From NCBI GenBank assembly GCA_022449455.1, contig JAKUPL010000007.1, positions 123,368-187,367 of the forward strand: a stretch of DNA of 64,000 bases, given 5' to 3'. Shown here in pieces: positions 43,779 through 52,488 of this stretch. Within the stretch, counting starts at the first letter, position 1, and each line of letters opens with the position of its first letter. The stretch comes from Alcanivorax sp. (GTDB lineage: Bacteria; Pseudomonadota; Gammaproteobacteria; Pseudomonadales; Alcanivoracaceae). The position numbers were made by a program, and so were the translations under genes. The notes under the pieces were generated by a model. That model was not told the origin of the DNA. It saw only the letters and a program-made list of their open reading frames with translations, and did not search any database.

Positions 43779-46127
43779 ATGAATAAGACCGGTATTGGTG
43801 CCCGTGTACGTCGGTTGGAAGACGACCGTCTTGTTCATGGCCGCAGCCGTTACGTGGGCGACATCAAGATGCCGGGGATGTGCGACGTGGCGTTTTTGCG
43901 CAGTCCCCTGGCCCATGCCCGGATCAAGGCGGTCAATAAACCGGACGGTCTGGAAAGCCGGATTCTGTGCGCCGCCGACCTGGACGGCGTGCGGCCGATC
44001 GTCGCCGAGTCCACGCTGCCCAGCTATCGAACCTCGGAACACTGGCCGCTGGCCCGCGACAAGGTGCGCTTCGTCGGTGAACCGGTGGCCATGGCCATTG
44101 GCCGCAACCGCGCCGAGGCCGAGGATCTGCTGGAGGAGATCGACCTGCAGCTGGAGGCGCTGCCGCCGGTGATCAACGGCGCGGTATCGATGGCCGAGGA
44201 CGCGCCGCGCCTGCACGAGGAATGGGACGACAACATGTTCCTCAAGCTGGCGGTGGGCCAGGACCCGGCGGGCGCCCGGGAAAACGCGGAGGTGGTGGTG
44301 ACCCGCCAGTTCCGTACCGCGCGCCAGGTGATGAACCCGATGGAAGGCAAGGGCGTGGTGGCCTGGTGGGATTACCGCGACGGCCAGCTGGTGGTGACCA
44401 CCTCCACCCAGGTGCCCCATGTGATCCGTAACGGCCTGTCCCGTTGCCTGGGCATCGACGAATCGCTGATCCGCGTGATCGCCCCGGAAGTGGGCGGCGG
44501 CTTCGGCTACAAGTGCATTCTGCAGCCCGAGGAGATCGCCGTGGCCTGGCTGGCCTGGACCCGGCGCAAACCGTTCCGCTGGCTGGAGGATCGCCGCGAA
44601 CATCTGACCGCCGGCGCCAACACCCGCGAGCACCAGTATTCGGTGACCGCCTATGCGGACCGGCGCGGCCGGCTGCTGGGCATGGACGCGGAAGTCACCG
44701 TGGACGTGGGCGCCTACTCGGTGTGGCCGTTCACCGCCGGGCTGGAAGCGGCCCAGGCCGGCGGCAACCTGCCCGGCCCCTACGATTTCCGCGAGTACCG
44801 CTGCCAGGTGAACGCGCCGGCCACCAACAAACCGCCGTTCACCCCTTACCGGGGCGTGGCCCGGCCCGGCGTGTGCTTCGCCATGGAGCTGACCATCGAC
44901 GCCATCGCCCGGGAAGTCGGTCGCGAGCCCTGGGAAGTGCGCGCCGAGAACCTGGTGCCGGCGGACGCCATGCCCTATGTGAACGTCACCAACAAGCATT
45001 ACGACACCGGCGATTACCCCGGCTCGCTGATGCGCGCCAAGGACGCGATCGGCTTCGACCAGGTACGGGAGCGGCAGAAGACCCCGGAAGCGGACGGCCG
45101 GCTGATCGGCGTCGGCTTCGCCACCTACACCGAGCAGTCCGCCCACGGCAGCAAGGTCTTCGCCCAGTGGGGCCTGGCGCTGGTGCCCGGCTACGACGAG
45201 GCGCGCATCAAACTGACCCCGGACGGCGGCGTGGAAGTGCGGGTGGGCATCCAGAGCATTGGCCAGGGCCTGCAGACCACCCTGGCCCAGGTGGCGTCCG
45301 AGATCCTGTCCATCCCGGTGGACCGCATTCGCGTGCTGATGGGCGACACCGGCACCACGCCGTATTCCTACGGCGCCTTCGCCTCGCGGGGCATCGTCAT
45401 GGCCGGCGGCGCCGTGTCGCGGGCCGCGGAAGCCCTGGCGGAACGCATCCGCGTGATGGCGGCCCGGGCGCTCGACTGCACACCCGAGCAGGTGCGCCTG
45501 GAGGACGATCGGGTGCACGGCCCCAACGGCAGCCTGAGCTTCGCCGAGGTGGGCCACATCTGGTACCTGCGCCCGGACGAACTGCCCGAGGGCGACCGTC
45601 ACGGCGGCCTGGAAGTCACCGAAGCCTATCGACCGAAAACCGACCACGGCGTGTTTTCCTACGCCTCCCACGCGGTGGTGGTGGCGGTGGACCCGCAGAC
45701 CGGCAAGGTGGAACTGCTCGATTACGTGATCGTGGAAGACGCCGGCAAGGTGGTGAACCCGATGATCGTGGAAGGCCAGACCATCGGCGGCGCGGTGCAG
45801 GGCATCGGCACCGCGCTGTTCGAGGAAGTGACCTACGACGACCAGGGCCAGCCGCTCAGCTCCACCCTGGCGGACTACCACCTGCCCGGCGCGGCGGAAG
45901 CGCCGCACATTCGCATCCAGCACACCGAGAGCCCGTCACCGCACACCGCCCATGGCATCAAGGGCGTGGGCGAGGGCGGCGCCATCGCCCCCGGCGGCGC
46001 CATCGTCAACGCCATCAACGATGCGCTGGCCGGCCACGGCGTGGAAATCAATCAGATCCCCGCCACGCCGGAACGCATTCTGGGCGCGCTGTTAAAAGCC
46101 GGTGCCGGCAAGGAGAACGCATCATGA
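43779..46127 (+). CDS. Molybdopterin-binding large subunit of an XDH/CoxL-family hydroxylase (form II type)
   Basis: A 782-residue molybdenum cofactor subunit that carries out hydroxylation or oxidation of an organic substrate. The N-terminal domain starts TGIGARVRRLEDDRLVHG. Molybdopterin-binding segments include PEVGGGFGYKCILQPEE, the active-site loop PYRGVARP (residues 356-363), IGQGLQTTLAQVASE and PYSYGAFASRG. The catalytic glutamate Glu732 is in GIKGVGEGGAIAPGG. Form I CO dehydrogenase has AYXCSFR at the loop; here it is PYRGVAR without cysteine, so CO oxidation is unlikely. The substrate is unknown. Coupled by 4 bp to the FAD subunit gene and preceded by the TRAP genes. Confidence 0.92.
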   Translation: MNKTGIGARVRRLEDDRLVHGRSRYVGDIKMPGMCDVAFLRSPLAHARIKAVNKPDGLESRILCAADLDGVRPIVAESTLPSYRTSEHWPLARDKVRFVGEPVAMAIGRNRAEAEDLLEEIDLQLEALPPVINGAVSMAEDAPRLHEEWDDNMFLKLAVGQDPAGARENAEVVVTRQFRTARQVMNPMEGKGVVAWWDYRDGQLVVTTSTQVPHVIRNGLSRCLGIDESLIRVIAPEVGGGFGYKCILQPEEIAVAWLAWTRRKPFRWLEDRREHLTAGANTREHQYSVTAYADRRGRLLGMDAEVTVDVGAYSVWPFTAGLEAAQAGGNLPGPYDFREYRCQVNAPATNKPPFTPYRGVARPGVCFAMELTIDAIAREVGREPWEVRAENLVPADAMPYVNVTNKHYDTGDYPGSLMRAKDAIGFDQVRERQKTPEADGRLIGVGFATYTEQSAHGSKVFAQWGLALVPGYDEARIKLTPDGGVEVRVGIQSIGQGLQTTLAQVASEILSIPVDRIRVLMGDTGTTPYSYGAFASRGIVMAGGAVSRAAEALAERIRVMAARALDCTPEQVRLEDDRVHGPNGSLSFAEVGHIWYLRPDELPEGDRHGGLEVTEAYRPKTDHGVFSYASHAVVVAVDPQTGKVELLDYVIVEDAGKVVNPMIVEGQTIGGAVQGIGTALFEEVTYDDQGQPLSSTLADYHLPGAAEAPHIRIQHTESPSPHTAHGIKGVGEGGAIAPGGAIVNAINDALAGHGVEINQIPATPERILGALLKAGAGKENAS

Positions 46128-46954
46128 AACCCGTGAAGTTTGATTACCTGCCGGCCCGGGACGGCGCCGAGGCGGTGCGCCTGCTTACCGAGCACGGCGA
46201 CGAGGCCAAGTGCATCGCCGGCGGCCAGTCCCTGGGGCCGATGCTCAACCTGCGTCTGGCGCGGCCGGCGGTGCTGGTGGACCTGCACCGCGCCGAGGAC
46301 CTGACCGGCGTGGAGGAAAGCCGCGACGCCATCGTCTACGGCGGCGCCGTGCGCCATGCGGATTTCGAGGACGGCCGGGTGCCCGACGCCGCCCGTGGCA
46401 TGTTGCCGTTGGTGGCTTCGCGCATTGCCTACCGGGCGGTGCGCAACCGGGGCACGTTGGGCGGCAGCCTGTCGCACGCCGATCCGGCCGCCGACTGGGT
46501 GTGCGTGATGACCGGTCTGGGCGCCACCTACCTGCTGCGCGGCAAGAAGGGCGTGCGTGAAGTGGCGGCGGAAAACTTTATCCAGGCGGCCTTCATGACC
46601 GAACTGGCCCCCAACGAGATTCTGGCTGGCGTGCGCGTACCGAAACTCAGCGACAGCGCTCGCTGGGGCTACTACAAGTTCTGCAAGAAAGTGGGCGAAT
46701 TCTCCCAGGCCACCGGCGTGGTGGTGGTGGACCCGGAACGGGGCTACTGCCGGGTGCTGGTGGGCGCCCTGGACAGCCCGCCGGTGCCGTTGGAACCGGT
46801 GGCCGAGGCACTCGCCGCCGACGGCCCGGACGGCGCCGTGGCGGTGCTGGACGCGGCGGTGGACACCGCCCTGGGCGATTACCCACAGGTCAACCGTCAG
46901 CTGTACAAGGTCGCGGTGCGACGCGCGCTGGCACAGATTGGAGCGACTCGATGA
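46124..46954 (+). CDS. FAD-binding medium subunit (CoxM-type) of the same hydroxylase
   Basis: A 276-residue FAD subunit that passes electrons from the [2Fe-2S] clusters to an acceptor. It has the VAO-type FAD motifs AGGQSLGPMLNLRLARP near residue 33 and RNRGTLGGSLSHADPAAD near residue 108, and the C-terminal CO dehydrogenase flavoprotein domain (about 175-275). The ATG at 46124 overlaps the large-subunit stop and its own stop overlaps the next gene, so all three are translationally coupled and should be made in fixed ratio. Confidence 0.93.
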   Translation: MKPVKFDYLPARDGAEAVRLLTEHGDEAKCIAGGQSLGPMLNLRLARPAVLVDLHRAEDLTGVEESRDAIVYGGAVRHADFEDGRVPDAARGMLPLVASRIAYRAVRNRGTLGGSLSHADPAADWVCVMTGLGATYLLRGKKGVREVAAENFIQAAFMTELAPNEILAGVRVPKLSDSARWGYYKFCKKVGEFSQATGVVVVDPERGYCRVLVGALDSPPVPLEPVAEALAADGPDGAVAVLDAAVDTALGDYPQVNRQLYKVAVRRALAQIGATR

Positions 46955-48114
46955 CCACCAAATTGTCCCTGTCCGAAGTGACCCTGAACGTCAACGGCGA
47001 GGCCGTCAGCGGGCACGTGGAAGCGCGCACCAGCCTGGCGGATTTCCTGCGCGATGACCTGGATCTCACCGGCACCCACCTGGGCTGCGAACACGGCGTG
47101 TGCGGCGCCTGCACGGTGGAAATGGACGGCCAGCCGGTGCGTGCCTGCATCACCCTGGCGCGGGCCTGCGAAGGGCGCAGCGTGCGCACCATCGAAGGCG
47201 GCGACGACGACCCGCTGATGGGCGCGCTGCAAGACGCCTTCATGCAGTTCCACGGCCTGCAGTGCGGTTTCTGTACACCGGGCATGCTGGTCGCCTGCCG
47301 CGACATCATCCTGCGTCACCGCGCGCTGACCGACGAACAGATCCGCATCGCCCTGGGCGGCAACATCTGCCGCTGCACCGGCTACCTGGGCATCGTCAAC
47401 GCGGTGCGCTCGGTGTTCGAGCGGCGGGATGAACTGCTGGCCGGTGACCAGACCCTGGTCACGCCGCCGACCCAGCCGGACTGGGGCGGCGCCAAGCTGG
47501 TGACGTTCAAACGCACCGCCGGCCATATGGAAGCGGTGGAAGCGACGCCGTCCGACGGCGCCGGCGGTGATGACCAGACCCTGCGCGAAACCATCACCGT
47601 GGACAAGCCGGTGGACGAGGTGTGGGCCTTCCTCAGCGACGTGGAACGGGTGGTGCCCTGTGTGCCCGGCGCCCGCCTGCTGTCGGTGAACGGCAACGAG
47701 CTGGAAGTGGAGATGGAAATTTCCCTGGGCGCGATCCGCGCGCGCTTTCGCGGCACCGGCCGTTACCACTTCGACGACGACAACCGCAAAGGTCGCATGG
47801 AAGGCGAGGGCCGGGACGCGCGCAGCGGCTCCAGCGCCAGCGGCGGCCTGGACTTCGCGGTGATCGGCGATGAGTCCGGCAAGCGCTGTCGCATCGAGTT
47901 CGTGGCGTCCTACAGCGTCACCGGGCCGCTTTCCCAGTTCAGCCGGGGCGGCCTGGTGAAAAGCTTTGTCGGCGCCATGGCCCGCATGTTCGCCGACAAC
48001 GTGCAGCGCGTGCTGTCCGGCGGCCAGGTCTCCGACAAGGGCAGCCGGCTCAGCGTGGTGCAACTGACGCTCAATGTGGTCAAGTCCTGGTTCCGGGCCC
48101 TGTTCGGCAAGTAG
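46951..48114 (+). CDS. [2Fe-2S] small subunit fused to a CoxG/SRPBCC domain
   Basis: A 387-residue fusion. Residues 1-160 form a CoxS-type [2Fe-2S] subunit with ligands Cys46, Cys51, Cys54 and Cys66 (plant-type cluster) and Cys105, Cys108, Cys140 and Cys142 (C-terminal cluster, CGFCTPGM and CRCTGY). A linker follows (about 165-205), then a CoxG-like SRPBCC domain (about 205-355; VDKPVDEVWAFLSDVERVVPCVPG, RCRIEFVASYSVTGPL). The C-terminus has a hydrophobic, amphipathic tail. In CO dehydrogenase clusters CoxG is usually a separate membrane-tethering protein, so this fusion would attach the iron-sulfur subunit to the membrane. The exact role is inferred, not shown. Confidence 0.9.
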   Translation: MTTKLSLSEVTLNVNGEAVSGHVEARTSLADFLRDDLDLTGTHLGCEHGVCGACTVEMDGQPVRACITLARACEGRSVRTIEGGDDDPLMGALQDAFMQFHGLQCGFCTPGMLVACRDIILRHRALTDEQIRIALGGNICRCTGYLGIVNAVRSVFERRDELLAGDQTLVTPPTQPDWGGAKLVTFKRTAGHMEAVEATPSDGAGGDDQTLRETITVDKPVDEVWAFLSDVERVVPCVPGARLLSVNGNELEVEMEISLGAIRARFRGTGRYHFDDDNRKGRMEGEGRDARSGSSASGGLDFAVIGDESGKRCRIEFVASYSVTGPLSQFSRGGLVKSFVGAMARMFADNVQRVLSGGQVSDKGSRLSVVQLTLNVVKSWFRALFGK

Positions 48115-48132
48115 CGCCCCCCGGCCCGGGAC

Positions 48133-50979
48133 TCAGAACCGCCAGTCGAAGCGGGCGCCGAGGCCGTGTTCGCGGCGCTCGCCGGACAGCTCGCCCTGGT
48201 AGCTCAGGCCGACCCGGGCGGTGCCGCTGAGCGCCACCGACAGGCCCGCTTCCAGCAGGGCGCTGTCCTCGGTCACTGGCAGGCCGCTGACGGTGAACGC
48301 TTGCCCGCCGGCGAAGCGCTGGCGGACGCGCGGCTCGGTATCGCCGAACGCATGGCGCCAGCCCAGGCCACCCTGGGCACGGGCCGGCAGACCCGCCAGC
48401 CGGGTGTCGATGGCCAGGCGCAGCCCCAGGGTGGAGAAGCTGGTGTCGGCGTCGTCGCCGCCGCCGCTCAGCGCGGCGGCGGCGCCGGTTTCTTCGTGAT
48501 CCTCGTCGCGCAGTCGCACCCGGGCCAGCCCCACGAACGGCTCCATGGTGAGCGCCCCCAGGCGCACCGCGTAACCGGCCTCGCCGAACAGTTGCAGGGT
48601 GCGCGCGTCGTACTCCCCGCGCAGTGCGTCGTTGAAGCCGTCGAAGGCGACCCGTCGGGTGGTTTCGAGCCGGTGCCAGCTGTGCCCGAGACCGGCGCTG
48701 AAGCGCCAGGCGCCCTGGCGGCCACCGGCGAACACGCCCAGATGATAGGCGTCGTCGCGGGCGTCGGCGGCCTGGTCGTTCTCATCCAGGGTCAGACGGC
48801 CACGGCCGGCCAGCGCGCCGGCGCGCCAGTCCGGGCCCACCGGCAGGTCGGCGCCGATAAACAGCCCGCGGCTGTCCCGGTCGGCGCCGCTTGCGCCGTG
48901 GGCGCCCTCGATCTCGCCCCAGGCCCCGTAGGCGTGCGTCCAGACCACCGCGCCGCTGCGCCCGTCGCGGCCCAGCACGGTGCCGCCGCTGGCGGACAGC
49001 GCCCCGTCCGCGTTCCGCAGGCGCTGGTTCACCGCGTCGCGCAAAAAGCGGCTGTCGTCGATCAGGGCGGCGCGGGTCGAGGCGTGCAGGGCGCCGGCCA
49101 GCTGGTCGAAGGCGGCGGGCACGTCACCGCCGTCGGCGGCCTGCATCAGCACGGCATCGTACACCGGGTCGCCGGCGCCCCGTTGCTCAACGGCATTGGC
49201 GGTGGCCGCCTGGTTGGCGCTGCGCGCCAGGTCGGTGAAGAGAACGTCGTTGCGCACCAGCCGCAGGATGACGCTGTTGCTGTCGTAATCCAGCAGCGGT
49301 TGCAGGAACGCCAGGTTGGTGCTGACCTGATCAAAGCGGCCGGTGATACCCTGGTCCGCGTCGATCAGCGTATAGCGGGTAAACGGCTGATAATCGCCGC
49401 CGGCGTCGATGTGCGCCACGCTGCCCCCGTTCAGGGTGGCGGTGCCGGTGACCCGGACCCGGTCCGCGTCGCCGTCGCCGGCGCCCTCCACCTGAAACAC
49501 CGAGCCGGATTCGAACAGCAGATCGCCGTCCACGGTCAGGGTGCCGATGGAATTGCCCGGTGCCAGGGTGGCGCCGTTGGTCAGCCGCGCGCCGCCCAGG
49601 GTGCCGGTGCCGCCGAGCAGGGCGCCGTGGTTCACGGTCACCGTGGAACCGGCCAGCCTGCCGTTGACGATCAGGGCGCCGTTCGCCACCCGGGTGGCGC
49701 CGGTGAAGCCGTTATCGCCGTTCAGGGTCAGGGTGCCGGCGCCGTCCTTGGTGAGGCCGCCGTCGCCGTCCAGGCCGGTGTGCACGGTCAGGTCGTGGCC
49801 GTTGCTGTCGATGATGGCGCCACCGGCCTGGATCACCACGTCGCCGTCGTTGAAGTTCAGGAACAGTTGGTCCTGGTCACTGGCGGCGAGCAAGCGGCCG
49901 CCGTTGAAATAGAACGCGGCGCTGCCCGCGCCCCGGTCCACCCAGAGGATTTCCAGGGTGCCCCCCTGGTCCAGCGTCAGCGAGCCATTGCCGGAAGCGT
50001 TCGACCCGAGCACCACGCCGTTGGCGCGCACCGTGCCGCCGTCGGCGATGGTCACCTGGCCGGTGCCGTTATTGCCCACCAGAATGGCGGCGTTGCTGAC
50101 CCAGAGGGCGTCATCGCCGCGCACCCGGACGGTGCCCGACGCGCCGGCCTCGGCGCCCAGGAAGGCGAACTCATTGGTTAGCCTGCCGCCGGCGTTGACG
50201 GTGATCTCGCCACTGCCGTTGCTGCCCACCACCAGGTTGGAGCCCATTTCCCAGCGTGCGCCGGCGCCGTCCAGGGTGACCCGCCCCTGGCCGCCGGCGC
50301 CGCTGCCGACAAAGCCGACGTTGCTGATCACGGTGCCGCCGGCGGTCACGGTCAGCTCGCCGTCGCCAAGGTTGCCCACCACCAGATCGCCGTTATTCTC
50401 CCAACGGCCGCCCCGCACCTGAACGTGGCCCTGGCTGCCCTGGAAGGCGCCCACGTAGCCGATGCCGTTGGTGACCGTGGTGCCGGCGTTGAGGGTCAGG
50501 GTGCCGACGCCGTACTGGCCCACCGACAGGGTGTCGCCGGCCTCCAGGCGGCTGCCCGCGCCGCTGAGCGCCAGCTGGCCTTGGCCCCGGTCGCTGCCAA
50601 TGTAGGTTTGCAGGGCGGTGACCCGGCCGCCGTCCTCGATGTTCAGGACGCCCTCGCTGAGGTCGCCGACGAACAGCACGCCGTGGTTGGTCCACAAGGC
50701 ATCGGCACCGGTGACGGTGGCGGTACCGGGGGCGGCGTTAAGAGAGTCGCTGCCGATGTAGCCGGTGTCATTGTCCACGGTGCCGCCGGCGCCCACGATC
50801 AGCTCGCCGCCGATTTCCAGAAAAGCTCCGGCCTGCCAGGGGCTGGGTTGGGTGCCGCCGGCGGCGGCCACGGTTTCCTGGTTCCCCACATCGATACGGG
50901 CCGCCCACCCTGGCGTAGCCAGCGGCGCCAGCAGCCCGGCCCCCACCAGCAGGCGCGTGGTCACGGAAGTGATTGTCAT
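48133..50979 (-). CDS. Type Va autotransporter with a repeat-rich passenger
   Basis: A 948-residue secreted adhesin-like protein. A signal peptide (residues 1-26, ending GWA) is followed by a beta-helical passenger. At residues 60-345 it holds about five degenerate repeats of near 49 residues, each beginning LxVGxxGxG and containing LTVxAGGTVxN and GYVGS/GxG. PATR-type autotransporter repeats follow at about 395-520 (GGLTKDGAGTLTLNGDNGFTGAT-like pattern). The C-terminal 12-strand translocator (about 680-948) includes VWTHAYGAWGE and ends with FDWRF, an outer-membrane barrel signal. Ribosome-binding AGGAG precedes ATG 50979. It converges on the hydroxylase operon with an 18-bp gap. Ligand or function is unknown. 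Confidence 0.92.
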   Translation of the reverse strand: MTITSVTTRLLVGAGLLAPLATPGWAARIDVGNQETVAAAGGTQPSPWQAGAFLEIGGELIVGAGGTVDNDTGYIGSDSLNAAPGTATVTGADALWTNHGVLFVGDLSEGVLNIEDGGRVTALQTYIGSDRGQGQLALSGAGSRLEAGDTLSVGQYGVGTLTLNAGTTVTNGIGYVGAFQGSQGHVQVRGGRWENNGDLVVGNLGDGELTVTAGGTVISNVGFVGSGAGGQGRVTLDGAGARWEMGSNLVVGSNGSGEITVNAGGRLTNEFAFLGAEAGASGTVRVRGDDALWVSNAAILVGNNGTGQVTIADGGTVRANGVVLGSNASGNGSLTLDQGGTLEILWVDRGAGSAAFYFNGGRLLAASDQDQLFLNFNDGDVVIQAGGAIIDSNGHDLTVHTGLDGDGGLTKDGAGTLTLNGDNGFTGATRVANGALIVNGRLAGSTVTVNHGALLGGTGTLGGARLTNGATLAPGNSIGTLTVDGDLLFESGSVFQVEGAGDGDADRVRVTGTATLNGGSVAHIDAGGDYQPFTRYTLIDADQGITGRFDQVSTNLAFLQPLLDYDSNSVILRLVRNDVLFTDLARSANQAATANAVEQRGAGDPVYDAVLMQAADGGDVPAAFDQLAGALHASTRAALIDDSRFLRDAVNQRLRNADGALSASGGTVLGRDGRSGAVVWTHAYGAWGEIEGAHGASGADRDSRGLFIGADLPVGPDWRAGALAGRGRLTLDENDQAADARDDAYHLGVFAGGRQGAWRFSAGLGHSWHRLETTRRVAFDGFNDALRGEYDARTLQLFGEAGYAVRLGALTMEPFVGLARVRLRDEDHEETGAAAALSGGGDDADTSFSTLGLRLAIDTRLAGLPARAQGGLGWRHAFGDTEPRVRQRFAGGQAFTVSGLPVTEDSALLEAGLSVALSGTARVGLSYQGELSGERREHGLGARFDWRF

Positions 50980-51056
50980 GTCGTTCGCTCCTGTTCAAGG
51001 AACGAATCGGACCACAGCGAAGGCGGTGGCCGCAGTCCCCTAAACAGGGGAAAGCG

Positions 51057-51440
51057 TCAGGCGGCGGACACCGCGATCAGGGTCAGGTGCAAGGTTTTGC
51101 CCTTGCTCGGCCATTCGATGGTGGCGCCCACGCTGAGGCCGAGCAGAGCGGCGCCCACCGGGCTGAGGATCGACAGCCGGTCTTCTTCCCCGGCGCCGGT
51201 CTCGCCGGGCATGGCGAGCACCAGCTCATGGGTCTTGCCGCTTTCTTCGTGCAGGAAGCGGGCGCGGCTGTTGAGGCGCACCACATCGTCGGGCATGGCC
51301 TCCGGTTCCAGAAAGCGGGCCCGGTCCAGCTCATCGTAGAGGCGGTCCACCACCTCCTGGTCGCCGGGGTGTTTTTCCAGCAGCGCGTAGAGGCGTTCGC
51401 GGTCCAGGGTGGAAACGGTAATCGGGGGCAGGGCGGTCAT
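51057..51440 (-). CDS. rnk: Nucleoside diphosphate kinase regulator Rnk (GreA/GreB-like)
   Basis: A 127-residue Rnk-type transcription factor. It has a short N-terminal helical hairpin (ITVSTLDRERLYALLEKH) and a C-terminal FKBP-like domain shared with Gre factors (LVLAMPGETGAGEEDRLSILSPVGAALLGLSVGATIEWP, residues about 73-111). It binds RNA polymerase at the secondary channel but, with a shortened coiled coil, does not stimulate transcript cleavage. The coiled coil here is short, in line with Rnk. Single gene between the autotransporter and a phosphatase gene. Confidence 0.92.
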   Translation of the reverse strand: MTALPPITVSTLDRERLYALLEKHPGDQEVVDRLYDELDRARFLEPEAMPDDVVRLNSRARFLHEESGKTHELVLAMPGETGAGEEDRLSILSPVGAALLGLSVGATIEWPSKGKTLHLTLIAVSAA

Positions 51441-51749
51441 GGCGCGCTCCGGTCAGTGATCGATTGAGTAAAGGGGCGAATCGGGTGTTCGGGTCGCCGG
51501 ACCCCCGGGACGATACTGAACGGGATCCGGCGCTAGGCGAGGAAGGCGCGCGGGCGCGCACCGGCGCGCAGGGCGCGGGCCGGAACCGGAAGACGGGCGG
51601 GGTCGCCGGATCGGCGACGCGTGAAGGTGGTGTCAAACATGCTCTCACCATAGCAGGCCGCGCGGCTTTTGCCAGCGCTTTCCGGCGCCCGGCGGTTGGC
51701 ATCGGCGCCCCCGCTCCGTAAGATAACCGGGCACTCGAGAAGAGTAGAC
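51441..51749. other. Gene-poor gap between rnk and the histidine phosphatase
   Basis: 309 bp. A minus-strand ORF of 35 codons (51533-51640, MFDTTFTRRRSGDP start, Arg-rich) has only a weak GGTGAGAG leader and I do not call it a gene. A good promoter for the plus strand (TTGGCA 51696-51701, 17 bp, TAAGAT 51719-51724) lies at its right end. Confidence 0.5.
51696..51724 (+). promoter_or_regulatory. Sigma70-like promoter for the histidine phosphatase gene
   Basis: TTGGCA (51696-51701) and TAAGAT (51719-51724) with a 17-bp spacer, 25 bp before the ATG. Confidence 0.65.
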
Positions 51750-52424
51750 ATGGCCCGATTACATCCCCGCCTTCACGACGCACTGCAATTGCTTCCGGCC
51801 GACCGGCCGGCCCATCTGCTGACCCGCCATTCGGTGCGCGAGCTGGCCAAGAACGGTTTCGCCGATTATCGCCTGCCGCTGACGCCGGAAGGCATCACCA
51901 TGGCGCGGGAGTGGGGCGCGCGGCTGGAGCGGCCGGTGTCCGCTTTCTATTCCAGCCCGGTGGGGCGCTGTGTGGACACCGCCCGGGCCATGGCCGAGGG
52001 CGCCCGCGAGGCCGGCCTGATCGACCATCAGCCGGAGGTCATCACCGACGGCACCCTGGTGGAACCGGGCTGCTACGTGGAAGACCTGAACCGGGTCGGC
52101 CCCACCTTTCTCAAGATGGGCGCGCTGCGTTTTCTCAACGCCCATCTGCGTGAGCCGTTCGACGGCATGCTGACCCCGGCGGCGGGCCGCGCCAAACTGG
52201 CCGGCTATTTGCGCGATCGGGAGCCGGCGCCGGGGGCGCTGGCGGTGCACGTCACCCACGACACCATTCTGGCGGTGCTGGTGGCGGAGCTGGAAGGCCG
52301 CGACGCCATCGACGAGGAGCACTGGCCCTGGATGATGGAGGGGCTGTGGCTGTGGTTCGATGAGCGGCATCTCAACTGGGTATGGCGCGGCGAACATGGC
52401 CGGCGCCCGTTCTCCGGGGCTTGA
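51750..52424 (+). CDS. Histidine phosphatase superfamily protein
   Basis: A 224-residue member of the RHG (branch 1) superfamily. The phosphohistidine site is in AHLLTRHSVRELAKNG, with Arg-His where Arg-His-Gly is usual. SSPVGRCVDTARAMAEGA gives the second arginine, and the second catalytic His is in LAVHVTHDTILAVLVAEL. The arrangement suits a SixA-like or phosphoglycerate mutase-like phosphatase, but the substrate is unknown. Good promoter and GAGAAGAG ribosome-binding region upstream of ATG 51750. Confidence 0.85.
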   Translation: MARLHPRLHDALQLLPADRPAHLLTRHSVRELAKNGFADYRLPLTPEGITMAREWGARLERPVSAFYSSPVGRCVDTARAMAEGAREAGLIDHQPEVITDGTLVEPGCYVEDLNRVGPTFLKMGALRFLNAHLREPFDGMLTPAAGRAKLAGYLRDREPAPGALAVHVTHDTILAVLVAELEGRDAIDEEHWPWMMEGLWLWFDERHLNWVWRGEHGRRPFSGA

Positions 52425-52488
52425 AAGCGGGCCTCGCGACCCCATCTGGGTCGTTTTCTTGACCCTTTTTCCGACGGCGAGGTGACTT

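Noticed and set aside
43779..48114. Calling the molybdenum hydroxylase a carbon monoxide dehydrogenase (coxLMS)
   Set aside because: The large-subunit active loop is PYRGVAR rather than the AYXCSFR of form I enzymes, and no coxDEF maturation genes are present.
51533..51640. A 35-codon minus-strand ORF between rnk and the histidine phosphatase
   Set aside because: Arg-rich and short, only a weak ribosome-binding site, no recognised family. It could be a small protein but I cannot support it.
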